A stretch of DNA of 64,000 bases from Stercorarius parasiticus (Eukaryota; Chordata; Aves; Charadriiformes; Stercorariidae): the NCBI GenBank assembly GCA_013396915.1, contig VWZL01004643.1, positions 657,581 to 721,580 on the forward strand, given 5' to 3'. The position numbers and the translations under genes are program-made. Position 1 is the stretch's first letter; each line of letters starts with the position of its first letter. Of this stretch, positions 12,401 to 24,016 are shown piece by piece. Under the pieces are notes generated by a model. It did not search any database. It worked only from the letters and a program-made list of their open reading frames with translations, and was not told where the DNA came from.

Positions 12401-15400
12401 GGCAAAGTGATGCCGGCTCCGCACCGTCCAGATGAGGCATGCCCAGAGCAGCAGCACGAAGGTTAGCCAGCTCTGGTAGGTGATGCTCCACACCTGCGGG
12501 CAAGCAGGATGCGGCCACTCACCCGGGCTCAGTCCGGGAGGTGCCCCCCACGTTCATCCCCCCCGCCCAGTCCCTTACCATCATGGTGATGAGGGCGCAG
12601 ACGTAGCTCTGCTTCATGATGACATGGCCCAAGGTGTGGAGGGGCAGCCGCTCCGCTGGACGCCTCCTGCCTGGCCGCGGGGAGGGGGACCGTGAGCCAC
12701 CCCCCGGGCCGCGGGCTGGCCTCGGGGAGGGGGAGGCGGCGGGGATGGACTTACCCGGCTGCGGCGAGTTGCCCATAACGTGGATGGTGCAGTTCTCAGC
12801 CCCCACGACTGGCTTCCCGGTGCTGGGGGACAGCATGGGCTGGGGGGGCAGAGAGGGCTCAGAGCCCACCCCAGCACCCCCAGAGCATCCCGCACCTCCT
12901 CCCCACAGCTCGGGCATTGCTGCAGGGGGGGCACACCCCCCTAAACCCACCTTGGTGTCCTCAGCCACGCCATCGGTGTCCTTGGGCCAGCTCTCCAGCT
13001 CCACCAGCTCCCTCTCCGGGGACCTTGCCGGTGGCTGTGCCGGTGCCGCAGTTCTCTGTGAGGGGCAGGAGCCAGCTCAGGGCACCCCGCTGCAGCCGCT
13101 GGGGGAGCAGGATCATGTCCTGTCCCCCTGCCGAGGCAGCCCCCCGCCACGGGCACCCCACTGCCTCCCAGCCCCCCTCCACCGGGCATCCCCTGTGCCA
13201 GGGCTGGGGCAGTGAGAGCAGCGGGGCACGCCGGGCACCACCAGGGGGTCTGGCTCAGCCCCACAGCCCCTCACCCTGGCGTCCAGCCGGCGCAGCTTCA
13301 CCAGGGTGGCCACGGTGTAGTAGAGCAGGAGCAGGATGCCGGGGTTGGCGTAGACAGGCCAGGGGTGGTCGGTGTTGAGCACCAGGGCGTTGGGCCAGGA
13401 GCAGTTGCGGTAGAGGATGATGTCCTTGAAGCCAAACACCCTGCGAGGACAGAGCGGGTGGCGTTATCACCCCCCCTGCTGAGCCAGGACCCCCACTGCC
13501 AGCCATGGTACCATCCCAGCACTGGCACAGCACACGGCTTCACTGGGCAGCCTTTGGCCACCCTCCCCGGGGACCCACCGCAGCTGGCAGCAGGACGGGG
13601 GCCAAGCAGGGTGACGGGCCGGCCACTCAACCGGGGCGGCACGGAGACCCCCGGCATGGCTCGTTCCCCAGGGACTCACCGTGCCCAGATGGTGGGGGGC
13701 GGGAAGACCCCCTGGACGAAGGGTGTCTGGTAGGCATAGAGGCAGAGGAGGTGGCCGCCGGCGTAGACGCCGATGAGGACACAGAGGGTGTCGAAGGCCA
13801 GGCGGCTGGCGGGCAGGTGGCAGGCCCACCAGGTGCACAGCCCCACGAAGAGCAGGTAGTAGACGCTGGAGGAGGCGGAGGGCAGGGTGATCCCTGGGGA
13901 GCAGTGCCCCGCGGGCGGTCAGTGCGTGGCCAAGCATCCTCCGGCCATGCAGCCCCTGGCCAAGCATCGTCTGGACCGAGCATCCTCCCCACACCGAGCA
14001 ACCCTCATGGCAGCATGGCCACTGACCCTCCCTGGCTCATCGCATGTGTCCCCCCTGTCCCATACCCACCGGCCAAGGCCAGCAGCAGGATGGCCAGGCC
14101 CTTCCCAGCCAGCCAGAGCAGCCAGTGAGCCGTCACCCGCAGCCTGGTGCTGAGTGGCGTGTCCCCGTCGGCCGTGTCACCGTGCTGCTCCACGTCCTGC
14201 TCTTCCCCCTGCCAGGCGAGGAGCGTGGTGTGAGCCCCGCGGCCTCAGACTGCTGCTCACCGTGCCTCAGTTTCCCCACTTGAGGGAGAGCACGGGTGGA
14301 TGGCCGGGGCGCCCTGCCCGGCGCTGTGCGGGCGCGCAGCCCGGCACCTGGCTGTGTTTATCTCATTAGCCGCTTGGAAAGCGCCTCCGAAAGGCGGCTG
14401 TTTTTCTTGGCGGCAGCGCCCGGGTTCCCAGCACTGAGCTTTTTTCCAGGCTGCCTCCCGCGCTGGCCCCGCTCTCACAGCAAAGGCATCCGCATGGTCC
14501 GGCGCTCCGGTTACAACCCGGCCATGGCCGGAGCCGGGCAGGCGAGCGCCCACCACGACAGCCCGGACCAGAGGGGAGCACCCCAAGACAGGGCTGAGCC
14601 CCGAGGGGTGTTTGCGGGGTGCCATCGACTCGGGGTTGTGTCTGCCTGGGTGACCCCGGTGCCACACGAGCACAGTGTCCCGGTGCCCCGCCGGCACTGC
14701 CGGGCAGGGCTGGCACGGCACGGCACCCAGCCCTGCGCCCTGCTGGCGAGCCCACGATTGCCCCACTGCCCTTCCTCAGAGCCCAGGGGCTTTGGTGCAG
14801 CGGTGCCAGCCGGAGCCTGGGGGTCCGGGCACCGTGCTCCCCCCACCGTCGGGCAGCCCCGCATCAAGCGGTGCCGTGGGGCCGGGCTGTTTGCCGGGAT
14901 CCCTATAGCAACGCGGGAGCAAACACGGGCACTCCTCCGCGGCTGAGTCACCCCAGCCCCGTACGAGGTGCCGTGCCGATGACCCAGCCCTCCGCCGCTG
15001 CCCGCTCACCCAGGCGGCCAAAACTGCCCCAACCTGGGTTCCTGGCCACCAGGGATGTCCCCACGCCAAGCCTCTGTGTGCCGGGCTGCCCTCCCTGGGG
15101 AGGGGACAGGGACCGGTCGCCATGCCGCGGGGAGGCTGGACGTGGCGGGTGGGATGCTGCCGACGGCAGCAGGGTTGGCTCTCACCCGCTCAAGGGGCTC
15201 CAGGGACTCCGGCCTCCGGCTGCGGGCGACGGCACCGGCCTTGGGGACGAGGTGGCAGCACAGGCAGAGGCAGAGGGACGAGACCAGCAGGATGCCAACG
15301 TCGGGCGCCACCAGACGCACCGAGTTGGGGATGTCGCTCAAGTCCAGCCTGGGGGGAGAGGGGGAGGAGAGAGGGGCAGGGGAGTGCTCCGGAGTGTCCC

Positions 15401-17366
15401 CCCACCGCCACTGCCATCCCCCCAGCCCCACACCGCCAGGGTACCCTTACCTGGTGACCCCGATGTGCCGGGCAAGGACCTCCCAGGTGCTGCCTGCGAG
15501 GAAGCAGGGAGGCGCTGAGTTTGGCAGACCCCGTGCGGGCAGACTCCCAGCCCACCCAGAGCAGCGGCTTCCCCATGGGAAGAACACCCCACACCCATGG
15601 GGGCCCAAGACGGGGTCTGTGCCCAGCGCAGTGGCCACCAAGCGGGCACCCTGGCATGGCACAGCGTGCCCCGGTGCCGGGCACGTGGCTGGGACCCCGC
15701 AGAGCCTCAGCAGCCCCCCAGCACCCAGCAAGATGGGATCCCCGCACCCGCATGTCACCATCTTGGGCGTCCAGCCCCGGGGCACTGCGGGGAGAGGGTG
15801 ACACCTGGGAGAGCAGAGGCGCCGGAGGGGGAGTGCAGGCGTGGGCACCCCCATGGCAGGCTGCCCTGGCACCCCGTACTCACAGCTGGGCCCCAGCAGC
15901 TGGTCCAGGATGGGCAGCGTGTACAGGCATATTTGGAAAACGAAGTGGGCGAGGAGGAAGAGGATGCTGGTCCCCAGCAGAGCTTTGAGGAGGCGGACAG
16001 TGTGACCTGCGAGACACGGGCACCCCATGACCCATCACCCAGGGTGACACCAAGGAGCACCAGCATCCCCAGCGGGGACCCAGCAACCCCGGGAAGAGCT
16101 GGGAAGGGGTGCACTGTGGCCATGCCAAGAGATGCCAGGGGTCTGCCCCAGAGACAGGGTCCCACCAGGACCTTGCATGTCTCACTGTGCACCCAGCACA
16201 GCCTAAGAACACTCTTTCTACTGCACTACTGGGGAAACTGAGGCACGGGGCAATGCAGGGAGTCAGGGCCCCGGAACCACACTCCCTCCCCCCCTCCCTT
16301 GCCCCTGCAGCACCCTCCGACCCAGCTGGCACTGGGCGCTTCCCAGCCCCACTGCACCGGGACCAGCATCGGGATGCAGCTCACCATTCCCATCCCAATC
16401 CCTGGTGGAATGCCCCACGGGGGCGGCTGCGGGTGGGTGCCAGGGGGTCCCCCGCACCGCGAGCCCCGTCAAACCTTCCACCAGCTGCAGCCGTGCCCCC
16501 ATCCCACCCGGCTCCCCGGGCCGCACGCCCGTTTTCCTGGCCACGGGACAGGCAGTGAGCCCACCGCAGCTGCGCGCCGGCCGGGGGGCGGCCCAGGGCC
16601 AAAAACTCTCCCTCCGCTTGTTTTTTTCCTGTAAATCCGCGTGAAAGCTCTCGGCAGCGTCCGGGCTCCGGGGCCGTGCGAGCCCATGAAATATTCAGAG
16701 GGCAGAGCTTTTAGCCACGGCCGTGCCAGGCGCTGCTGGCTTGTGTTACAGCATGGCTCAGCCTGGCACGGAGGGCGGGGAGACGGCAGGGCTACGGGCA
16801 CCCCGTGCCCACCGTGGGGGGACATGTCCCGTGTACCCGCCGGAGGGGATGCTCCCATGCAGCCGCCGTAGGGGATGCACCCCCTGTGCCCCCCCCAAAG
16901 CATGCCCACCATGGGGGACGTGCCCCACGTGCCCGGGCAGGGCTGAGGGGCTGCCTGTCGTACATCCCTGCCCACCCTGGGAGGGCACAGCTCAGCCCTG
17001 AGGTTTCTGGTTAATAAGGCTGGGGCTCAAAACTGACCGTTTTGGAGCGGGAGGCCTATTAATAGCCGCGCTGGGCTATAATTAACAGAGGAAGGCTGCC
17101 ATGCGGAGCCACGCTGCCCAGCTGGGGGGAAACCGCAGGGGAAGGAGGGCAGGTACCTGCCGGAGAGCGGCTGGCAGCCCCCACGCTGCCCGGCTTCCCC
17201 CCCAGACAGAGCTGCCCGCATGATGCCCACCCTTCTGCCCGCTCCCCATGCCCCAGGCTGAGCCCCTTACCTCCGGCCGAGCGCGGGGTGGGCCCCGGGA
17301 ACCATGGCAGGAGCAGCAGGAAGAGCAGGTACACCAGGGAGAGGACGTTGAAGCGGAAGAGGCAGG
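93..17366 (-). CDS. PIEZO1: PIEZO1, Piezo-type mechanosensitive ion channel component 1 (partial, exons 2-47 of about 51)
   Basis: PIEZO1 forms a trimeric, propeller-shaped plasma-membrane cation channel opened by membrane tension. Forty-six exons on the minus strand, each bounded by AG/GT signals and joining in phase, give about 2,340 codons. They are collinear with the vertebrate protein (about 2,520 aa) from just after residue 20 to the middle of the cap domain. Diagnostic segments include [18 protein letters not shown] (first membrane helix), [16 protein letters not shown] (cap) and VDVVDF-type membrane helices. The reading frame shows no stop or frameshift apart from the assembly duplication at 8099-9608. 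Exon 1 (start codon) is not seen; the last exons (rest of cap, inner helix, C-terminal domain) lie left of position 1. Introns are mostly 60-400 bp and GC-rich. Exon coordinates are given in the four block entries. The neighbour CDT1 is divergent. Identification is firm; single exon edges are inferred from splice signals. Confidence 0.97.
4984..5152. repeat. Minisatellite, unit about 32 bp, PIEZO1 intron 30
   Basis: Tandem copies of a GC-rich unit built on the words tgtcacggcacggctgg and cgccatggcacgggg run through the intron between exons 31 and 30. About five to six imperfect copies are visible, with two sub-variants (with gcgccatggcac or with gtgcccgg). It does not overlap an exon. Confidence 0.85.
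5500..5571 (-). other. PIEZO1: PIEZO1 exon 30, 72-nt in-frame cassette encoding the lateral plug
   Basis: The exon is exactly 72 nt (24 codons), has clean acceptor and donor sites and is phase-symmetric, so skipping it keeps the frame. It encodes [13 protein letters not shown], matching the WWRPWLDHA stretch of mammalian PIEZO1. In mammals this segment forms the lateral plug that blocks the side ion portals, and a natural splice form (Piezo1.1) omits 24 residues here. That function is known for mammals; for this species, presence of the exon is seen and alternative use is inferred. Confidence 0.8.
7720..8035. repeat. Degenerate G-rich tandem repeat, PIEZO1 intron 23
   Basis: Imperfect copies of a unit containing ccccacgggcagggggatg and ccatgggcaggg recur at roughly 50-60 bp spacing between exons 24 and 23. 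The intron between exons 25 and 24 (about 7080-7480) likewise repeats ggggtcccatcc words. Neither is coding; both are long G/C runs on one strand. Confidence 0.6.
8099..9608. repeat. False tandem duplication across PIEZO1 exons 23-21 (assembly artefact)
   Basis: Bases 8099-8853 recur as 8855-9608, separated by a single N at 8854. The second copy starts inside exon 23, so it carries a truncated exon 23 (8855-8900) and full second copies of exon 22 (9030-9234) and exon 21 (9328-9528). In the stretches I compared, two differences showed: one C fewer in an intronic C run, and a silent C/T change in a histidine codon of exon 21. Near-identity plus an N at the join points to two haplotypes or contig ends placed side by side rather than a real duplication. 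Confidence 0.88.
10319..10945. repeat. 39-bp minisatellite, PIEZO1 intron 17
   Basis: The word acttggaggacacaccaa recurs with exact 39-bp spacing at about 10335, 10374, 10413 and 10452. It then continues as increasingly diverged copies (cttggaggatgcccc, cttggaggacacccc) up to the donor of exon 17. It fills nearly the whole intron between exons 18 and 17. The 39-bp period (13 codons) keeps frames open on both strands, but this is not coding. Confidence 0.9.
14209..15185. other. PIEZO1 intron 5, no gene
   Basis: A 0.98-kb GC-rich intron between exons 6 and 5. The only compositional feature is a short AT-richer patch at about 14350-14420 (gtgtttatctcattag then tttttcttgg). No repeat or RNA gene was recognised. 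Confidence 0.5.
16007..17270. other. PIEZO1 intron 2 with AT-rich islands
   Basis: A 1.26-kb intron. Most is GC-rich, but two AT-rich islands stand out: 16610-16720 and 17005-17100. The second contains the palindrome ctattaatag at 17056-17065, which fits the MEF2 consensus CTA(A/T)4TAG, followed by ctataattaac. The sequence supports only the motif; enhancer activity is inference. Confidence 0.4.
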
Positions 17367-20300
17367 CTGGGGGCAGAGGTACGGGCAGGGTTAGTGCCGG
17401 GGATGTGGCACTGGGGGGGGGGTGCCGCACCCCACCAGGCTCCTCGGCTGTATCCCCCCACCCCAGGGATCCCCGAGGATGGCACCCCGAACTGCACAGC
17501 GAGGGACGCCCGAGCGGGAGGGGAGGGACACCCCAAAACGATGGGTAGTCCCAGACAGGGACTCGAGTCCCCCAGAAATGCCAGTGGGAAGAGAGGGACA
17601 TGGGCAGGAGCCCGGGCTGGGTCAGTCCTGGTGACCCACATGGGTGGCATAGGGAGGTGGGGGGGGGGGGACACACCAGTGGTCCCAGATCTGTGGGGTG
17701 ACAGGGAGACAAGAGCCACGAGCAAAATCTGCTGCATTTCCACATTTTTCCTGCAAGGTTTGCAGGGCCCCCCCACGACTGAGCCAGGACCCCCATGACC
17801 GGGCTGGGACCCCCACCCGCAGCCACCTCAGGGACGGCACAGCCCCTCACCCGCACCCAGCCCCGCTCTGGGCGCGCCACCAGCTCATCACCTTCCCCCT
17901 CGCATATTTTTAGACCTAAATTACAGCTTGTTTGCAGGCGTGAAACTGTCGGAGGAGCCGGGCAGGGAGCGGGGCTGAGCCAGCACCCCGCGGACCTGCC
18001 GCCGGCGGGGACAGGGACGGCACAGCGGGGACATCCCGGGGCAGCTGCCACCGCGGCTGGGGACGCAGCGTTCCCATCGGCTGCATGTACGCACCAGGCA
18101 AACGGTGACAGACACGGGCACATGCACCGGCGCGACCTGGGACCAGACACGGGGCAGCCCTGCGGCCACCCAGCCACGAGGCCACGGTGACGGGCACAGC
18201 CGCTGCGGGACACCCACCAAATCAGTGCCTGGCCAGAGACGATAGGAGTCAGGGGGGGCTGTGCAGCAGGGCGGCTTCGCTTTTTAACTGTGCCCCTGGC
18301 GGTCCCAGAGCATCCCTCCGTCCCCCCCAGCAGGCTGGGGGGACCCCCACTCTGGGTCGGGGGGGATCCCTCTGGGGCAGCCCAGGGAGGGGACAGCCAC
18401 AGGGAAGGGGTGCTGGGGACATCAGCTCTGCGTGGCCAGGGACCTGCTCCCCTTGGCACCCCACCTGGGTGAGGTAGCGGGGGCTGACAGGGCAGCCCAC
18501 GGCCCCGTGGGGCTGGGGGGGCAGGCTGGGCGCCAGGGGACGTGCTCAGCATCACCAGCCCGGCCCGGCCCTTCCTGTGTTTACGAGGCTTCAATGGGAC
18601 AGCACATCCTGGGGCAAAGGACAGCGCGGCCGGGGGGGACACGGTGCAGCCCCCCCAGGAACGGCAGGGGATCCTTGAAGGGTGCGGGGGTGGTGGGAGG
18701 GGAAGCACCCAGGAACGCACCCGGCAGCCCTGGGCACATTCCGTGCAGCACCCATCAGGGCTAATGCCGGTCCCCGACCCCACGGCAGGGTCCCCAGCTG
18801 CCTCCCTCCCCCGGGGAGTACAGACAGCCCCCAGCCGCAGGTGGGGGGCACAGGGAGCCCAGGGCAGGGCTGGGGGGGGACCGACACCACCATCCCACCA
18901 GCCACCCCTCCGCGGTGACCCCAGGACATGTCACCTCCCCGCACGCTGCCGAGGGTTGCTGGCTACGTTTCGGCAAACCATGATCTCATGGAGCAAATAT
19001 TCCCCTTCCCGCGCCAGCGGCGACAGGGCCGAGAGGAGCCTTCCCGGCGCGTGGGCGAGCCGCGCTCCGGCTTACATGGGAGCCAGCCAGCCTCCCCCCC
19101 CAGCCTCGATGGCCACCGGCACCCCCCCGTCCTGGCACTGACCCCAGGTCCAGGCAGGGTCCTTTGGGTGTCTGGGGCGAACCAGCCCCAGTGTGAGCCC
19201 CCGTCACAGCTGCGGTCACCCTGCGGGTGCTGGTAGCACGGGAAGGCTGTGATGAAGCCCCGCTGGCATCGCCTGGGCTGGGGTCCGCCCGAGAGCTGTG
19301 GGGAGGACGGGGATTACGGGCACCGTGGGGAGACCCACGGGCATCGCTGGGCACGCATATGCTGCGGGGACCACCCATGCCCGGAGGAATAGCGTGACCC
19401 ACATATTGTACACCACCAGCCCCCCAGGACCGGGGACATTACTCCCAGACAAGGGCCAGGACAGAGCAGGCATCCCGGTGGCAGTGGCTCAGGGTTGCCT
19501 GTGGCACCAGGAAGGGCTAGCAGCAGCTGACAGCAAACGCAGAGCACCCCTCTGCACCCTGGGGCTGAGCAACCAGCACCTACGGGACCCTCCGGCTGGC
19601 GGTTGCCCCCCTGCCCCAGCTGGTGGCATCACCAGGAAGGCAGGATGGTCAGTGCATGCTGGCTTCAACCAGCTTTTAAGGGCTCGAGGATGAAAAATGG
19701 AAGGGAAAAATGATGCTGATGGTGTGGCCGGGCATGGCACAGCCCAGTTTGGGAGCACCCGTGGTACCCGGCTTTGCACCCACACCTCCTCGGCAGGGCC
19801 AGCTTCAGCGGGGCGTGCCGTGCCGGTGGTGCGTGGGTGCTCCGTGTCCTGCACAGTCGGAGGAAACCAGTTCCCCGCAGTGCTGACGGCGGGGAAAGCG
19901 CCAGAGCAGGGAGAAAAACCAGTTTGGCCTGTGGGGAGAGCGGCGGCGGTGGGGGAGAGCAGCCCCGCAGCGAAACCCCCCCTCCCGCACCCCATCCATC
20001 CTCCCCGCCAGGAGCCAGGCAGGTGGGTGGCACCCACCGTGGTGACACCAAACGTCCCCCTCCCCGTGCGAGCAGCACCCATCGCCCACCACGCCCCGCG
20101 GTCTCGCCTCCGCGGCACGCGCAGGGCAGGATTCGACCCGCGCTGAGCATCTCCCTTGTACCCCCAGCAAGGTGGTCCCGGATCCGCACCCCAGACCCAC
20201 CCCCCTGCCCCTTCCCCAGCTCCGTGACTGCGGGGATTCGGGAGCAGCCGGCCCAGCTCCCACGCTGCCGGGGAGTTCACCGCCACCGGCGCTGGCAGCC

Positions 20301-23300
20301 AGCAGCGCTTGAAATATTAACGACGTTAACGTGCCGGCAGGAGGAGAAATCGCAGCACAGGGGAGCTGGGTGAGGTGTGCCGGGTTTCCATCACGCTGGC
20401 CTTTAACCTCCCCTTGAGATCTCCCCGTGGGAGGGGAAGGGGGTCAGCAGGGACCCCAGGGGAGGGCAGGGACCCGGCGGCAAGGGGTGGGAGAGCCGGC
20501 ACCAGGGTCTCTCCCATTGCAACCGGGCTGGGGAAGCATGGGACGGGCAGCTGCAGGAGAGGGTCAGGGTCTGGCACACCCCGTTCCCTGCAAACCGGGC
20601 ACCATCCTGTGCCCAGCCGGCTCCCAGGGACGGATCCATATCCAACTGCATGATGAAAGGGGGGTCCCCAGCCCCCAGCAGCGACGGGGGAGCCCCATAC
20701 ACCGGCACCGCAGCATCATCCACCCGGTGCCCATAACACAGCCCATACGCCGATTGGCACCGGCGCGGCTGCCGGCCCTGCAGGGACCTGCGGCCGCTCA
20801 GGATTAATTAACAGAGCTCTTTAATTCCCTGCTATTTTCACACGGGCCCGTTACCTGCTGCCGGAGCCAGGCAGCTCTGCCAAGCCGCTTCCCCACAGCC
20901 AGGTCCTGCCTCCCGGTTAACAGCCCCCAGCTGGGGTCCCCGGGGCTGGGGGGGGGGGCGGGAGGGACACCCAGACAGTGTCCCCAGGGCGTCACTTTGC
21001 CCCCAGGACCCTGCGCTCTGCACCCGCTGACTGCAAACCAGAGACAGGCTAACGAATGCCGATCACAGAGGCTCTCCCCATCCCAAAATCCGGTCAGCCC
21101 CAAAGCAGCGAGCCCCTGGGCTGGCAGAGCCAGCCGCCGGCACGTTCCCAGCCCCAGCCCCTGCTCCTCTTTCCGGGAAGAGGGAGCAGCCCAGCAGGTT
21201 CACCCACCGTATCCTGTTTTTGTGGAAAGTTAATCCCGCTCCTGCCAGCGCAGAGGCAGAGGCCGGCCCAGCTCCCCGGGGATGCTGCGGGAGCTGCCCC
21301 GGGAGGGCACCGGGCCGGGTGCCAGCGGGTGCCACGGCTGCCAGCCTGGGAAACCCCAGCAGCCGGCCAGTGCCTCCCGCAACAGGACAGGGAATTCAAT
21401 GGCTCTGGGGATGGATACTCGCTGCCACCCTAGAGCCTGGGGACACCCCATTCCCCAGCACCCACAGCCCTGGGGCTGCAGTCCCTACACCGGGCACACA
21501 CCAGGATGGGGGCAGCCCATGCCAAGGGGACGGAGCAGCCCTTGGGGTCCCGGGAGCCGCGGGATCATCACCGGGATGCCCGTACACATCTCTTTCTTTC
21601 ACACCCGCCTGGGCACAAGGACCCCCACTCCCATCACACGGGGACATTCCCGCATCCACCATAACGTTTCCCACGTGCAGGTCGGGGCCGTGACGGTGTC
21701 TGCCATACGGCAGCGCCAAGCTGTGTCCAAACACCCCCCCTCTCCTCGCCCAGTCCCCACTGGCGAGGGGAGCACCCCGGGACTCTGCTGCAATGGGGTG
21801 CAGAGGCGGCAAAGGGTTAAACCCAGCCTTGCCCGAAGCGATAAAGCCCCTGCAAGCCCAGCCTGCAGCAACCCTGCCTGGACAGGACGAGCCCCAGGGG
21901 CAGCGTGGGGACACCTGGGGAGCCCCCACACCATCGCCCACCCCAAGGGGCTTTGCAAAAGGCTCCGTCCCGGAGAGACGGGCACGGGCAGAGCCCAGGC
22001 AGGCTGCAGGCGGCCGGCCCTGCAACCTCCCATCCCCCTGTGCGCCTGGGGAGGAAACGGGAGTTATTGCTCTTGGAGACAGCAGTGGCTATTTTTTTTT
22101 TTTTTAATTTCCCTTCGTTTTATAAAAAGCACCTGACCGCAGGAGGCGGCTGGCTGCAGCCCACGCACCCACCAGCACCCAGCTGGGCACCGGCCCCCTG
22201 CGGCACCCAGGACCCCCCAGGGACCCCCGGCACCCCACTGCCTCCTGGCCAGGCAAGGGGGGCTCAGCCAGGAGGGGCCATGTCCTCACCTCACCCCGCA
22301 TCAGGTCCCCCGGTTTTGGGGGCAGGGCAGCCCCAGGGAGGGGGGGGGCCTGCTGCCCTCATCCATTGCTTCTGCCCGAGCACCGTGGAGCTGCACGGCC
22401 AGGAGCATCACCCAGCATGGGGGTCCCAGTGTAGCGCTGCCCGGTCCCCACCCCGGTCACCCCTCGGGTGGGATGTGAACCGCGGGCTGAGCCCCCCTGC
22501 CAGCTCCGTGCACCCCAGCACCCCCGCCAGGCAGGACAGAGCCGAGGCATCTCCCTGCGCCGGGTGAGGATACGGCCCATGGCATGGCTGGGAGATGCAC
22601 CCTGGGGGTCCGCGCCTGTGCCAGCCTGTGGGAACCTGGGGGCTGCCCCAAGCCCTGCCATGGGGGCCAGCTCCTGCGCCTCCACCCACCCCGAGCTGGC
22701 CAGGAGCCGCAAGCAAACATCCTCCGGACGTTTGGGAAGAGCCTAATTGCCAGGGAAAGGAAGGGCCACAGGCGGGTCATGCTCCGGGGCTCTTCCTCCC
22801 CTCCCCAGGTGCAGAGGGACAAGCCACATCCCCCTGTGCCTCAGTTTCCCCTTCGGTGCAGGTGCGAGGCCCCGGGCCCCCCCAGACCCAGCTGAGTCAC
22901 CCACATGGTTATTTTGACAAGCGGCTGGAGTAGGAGGGAGCTGCTCTCCCAGGACAGCCCCCACCCAAGTGGGGCCCCCAAATTTAAACAAGCCACCTAC
23001 AAGCTCACCGGGGGGGGAAATGCCAAAGCCACTGGCACCACCAGCCATGGGAGGCTGCGGTTCCCCAGCACAACATCCCATGCCGGAGTGGGGCAAGTGG
23101 GCAAGCAAGCCTGGCACGATTTGGGGCCAAATCGTCGTAATTGTGGCAGGAGGGCCCCATGCGTGAGGCCGCGCCCAGAGGCCACGTGTCACCCCATGCA
23201 CCCATGGGATGTCCCCGGCAGCTCCCGTGCCCCACGGCAGCGGCTGCCACCCCTCCGGCCGGGGAGCCCTCGTGCAAGCGGTGCCCGGCCACCTTCCCTT

Positions 23301-24016
23301 CCCAGCCCCGTTCATAGGCAGGGTTATAATTAACCTCCTCACATCCTGCACGATGCACTGAGTCACTCCTCCAGCAAACCAGAGCAAATAAAGAAGAGCT
23401 TTTTCAACAGTCACCGACTTCCTCTGCCAGCGGAGCTCGCCCCACGCCGGCGGCACGGCCAGCACCACGTACCCCCAGCCCGTCTCCCCAAAACACAGCC
23501 GGGACAAAGGCTGCTTGGCTGGATGTCACCTCTCTGGGTGACACCACCCCAGAAGGCATGCCACCGCTTCCCCAGGCGGCGGGTCCCCCAGCACGGGCGG
23601 CATGAGCCCGGCAGTGGTGGCCGGACCCTGCCCGTGCCCAGGCACAAGGAACCCGCTGAACAATCCTGTTTATGGAGAGGTTTTTCCTTTGCGTCTATGT
23701 AAAGGTAAACGGAGAATCCCCGAACGGGCTCCCCCCAAACAGCCGGGGTTCAAAGAGCCGATTCTTGTTCTGTGCGTCCCAGGACACGGGTATTTTCCAG
23801 GCCGGTAGCCAGACGGTTGCCTCGGTGGGTGGTGCATCTGCCTTCAAAAGGCCAGCGTTGCTCAAAGCGGGCTGGGAGCAGCTTGGGAGCCACGGCCCTG
23901 CAGAGGCTGCTGCCGCCGAGGTGGGTGCCCCGCTCCCCGCCGCCCCACCGGGAGGGTACCCGGGCACGGAGCCGGGATGGGTGCCAGCCACCCCCCGAGC
24001 ATCGCCGGGATCCGGG
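17367..24016. other. PIEZO1 intron 1 (at least 6.6 kb), non-coding
   Basis: This is the only long intron of the visible PIEZO1. No exon-like sequence resembling the expected N-terminal first exon was found. It is mostly GC-rich unique sequence, with scattered AT-rich patches near 17900-17960, 20290-20340, 20800-20840 and 22085-22130. AP-1 consensus TGAGTCA words occur at 22893 and 23359, and an ETS-like plus forkhead-like pair (cttcctgtgtttac) at 18571-18584. These sites are weak evidence on their own. Confidence 0.5.

Larger units (their letters stand above)
11117..17366 (-). other. PIEZO1: PIEZO1 exons 2-16: N-terminal blade membrane repeats
   Basis: Exons in transcript order: 17271-17366, 15884-16006, 15451-15493, 15186-15348, 14070-14208, 13680-13893, 13275-13440, 12951-13055, 12755-12839, 12579-12670, 12233-12493, 12051-12162, 11719-11897, 11494-11642, 11117-11296. 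They encode the outer transmembrane helical units of the blade, seen as recurring hydrophobic helices such as [24 protein letters not shown] and [19 protein letters not shown]. Exon 4 starts at 15493 and exon 11 at 12670; nearby alternative AG sites would break the frame. Exons 8-10 hold the polar, poorly conserved loop ([12 protein letters not shown]) between membrane units. Exon 2 begins with two bases completing a codon, so exon 1 must end after the first base of that codon. Confidence 0.92.

Noticed and set aside
17059..18783. A 574-aa minus-strand open frame over PIEZO1 exon 2 and intron 1
   Set aside because: Only the 17271-17366 part matches PIEZO1; the rest is Pro/Gly/Ser-rich translation of GC-rich intron without stops.
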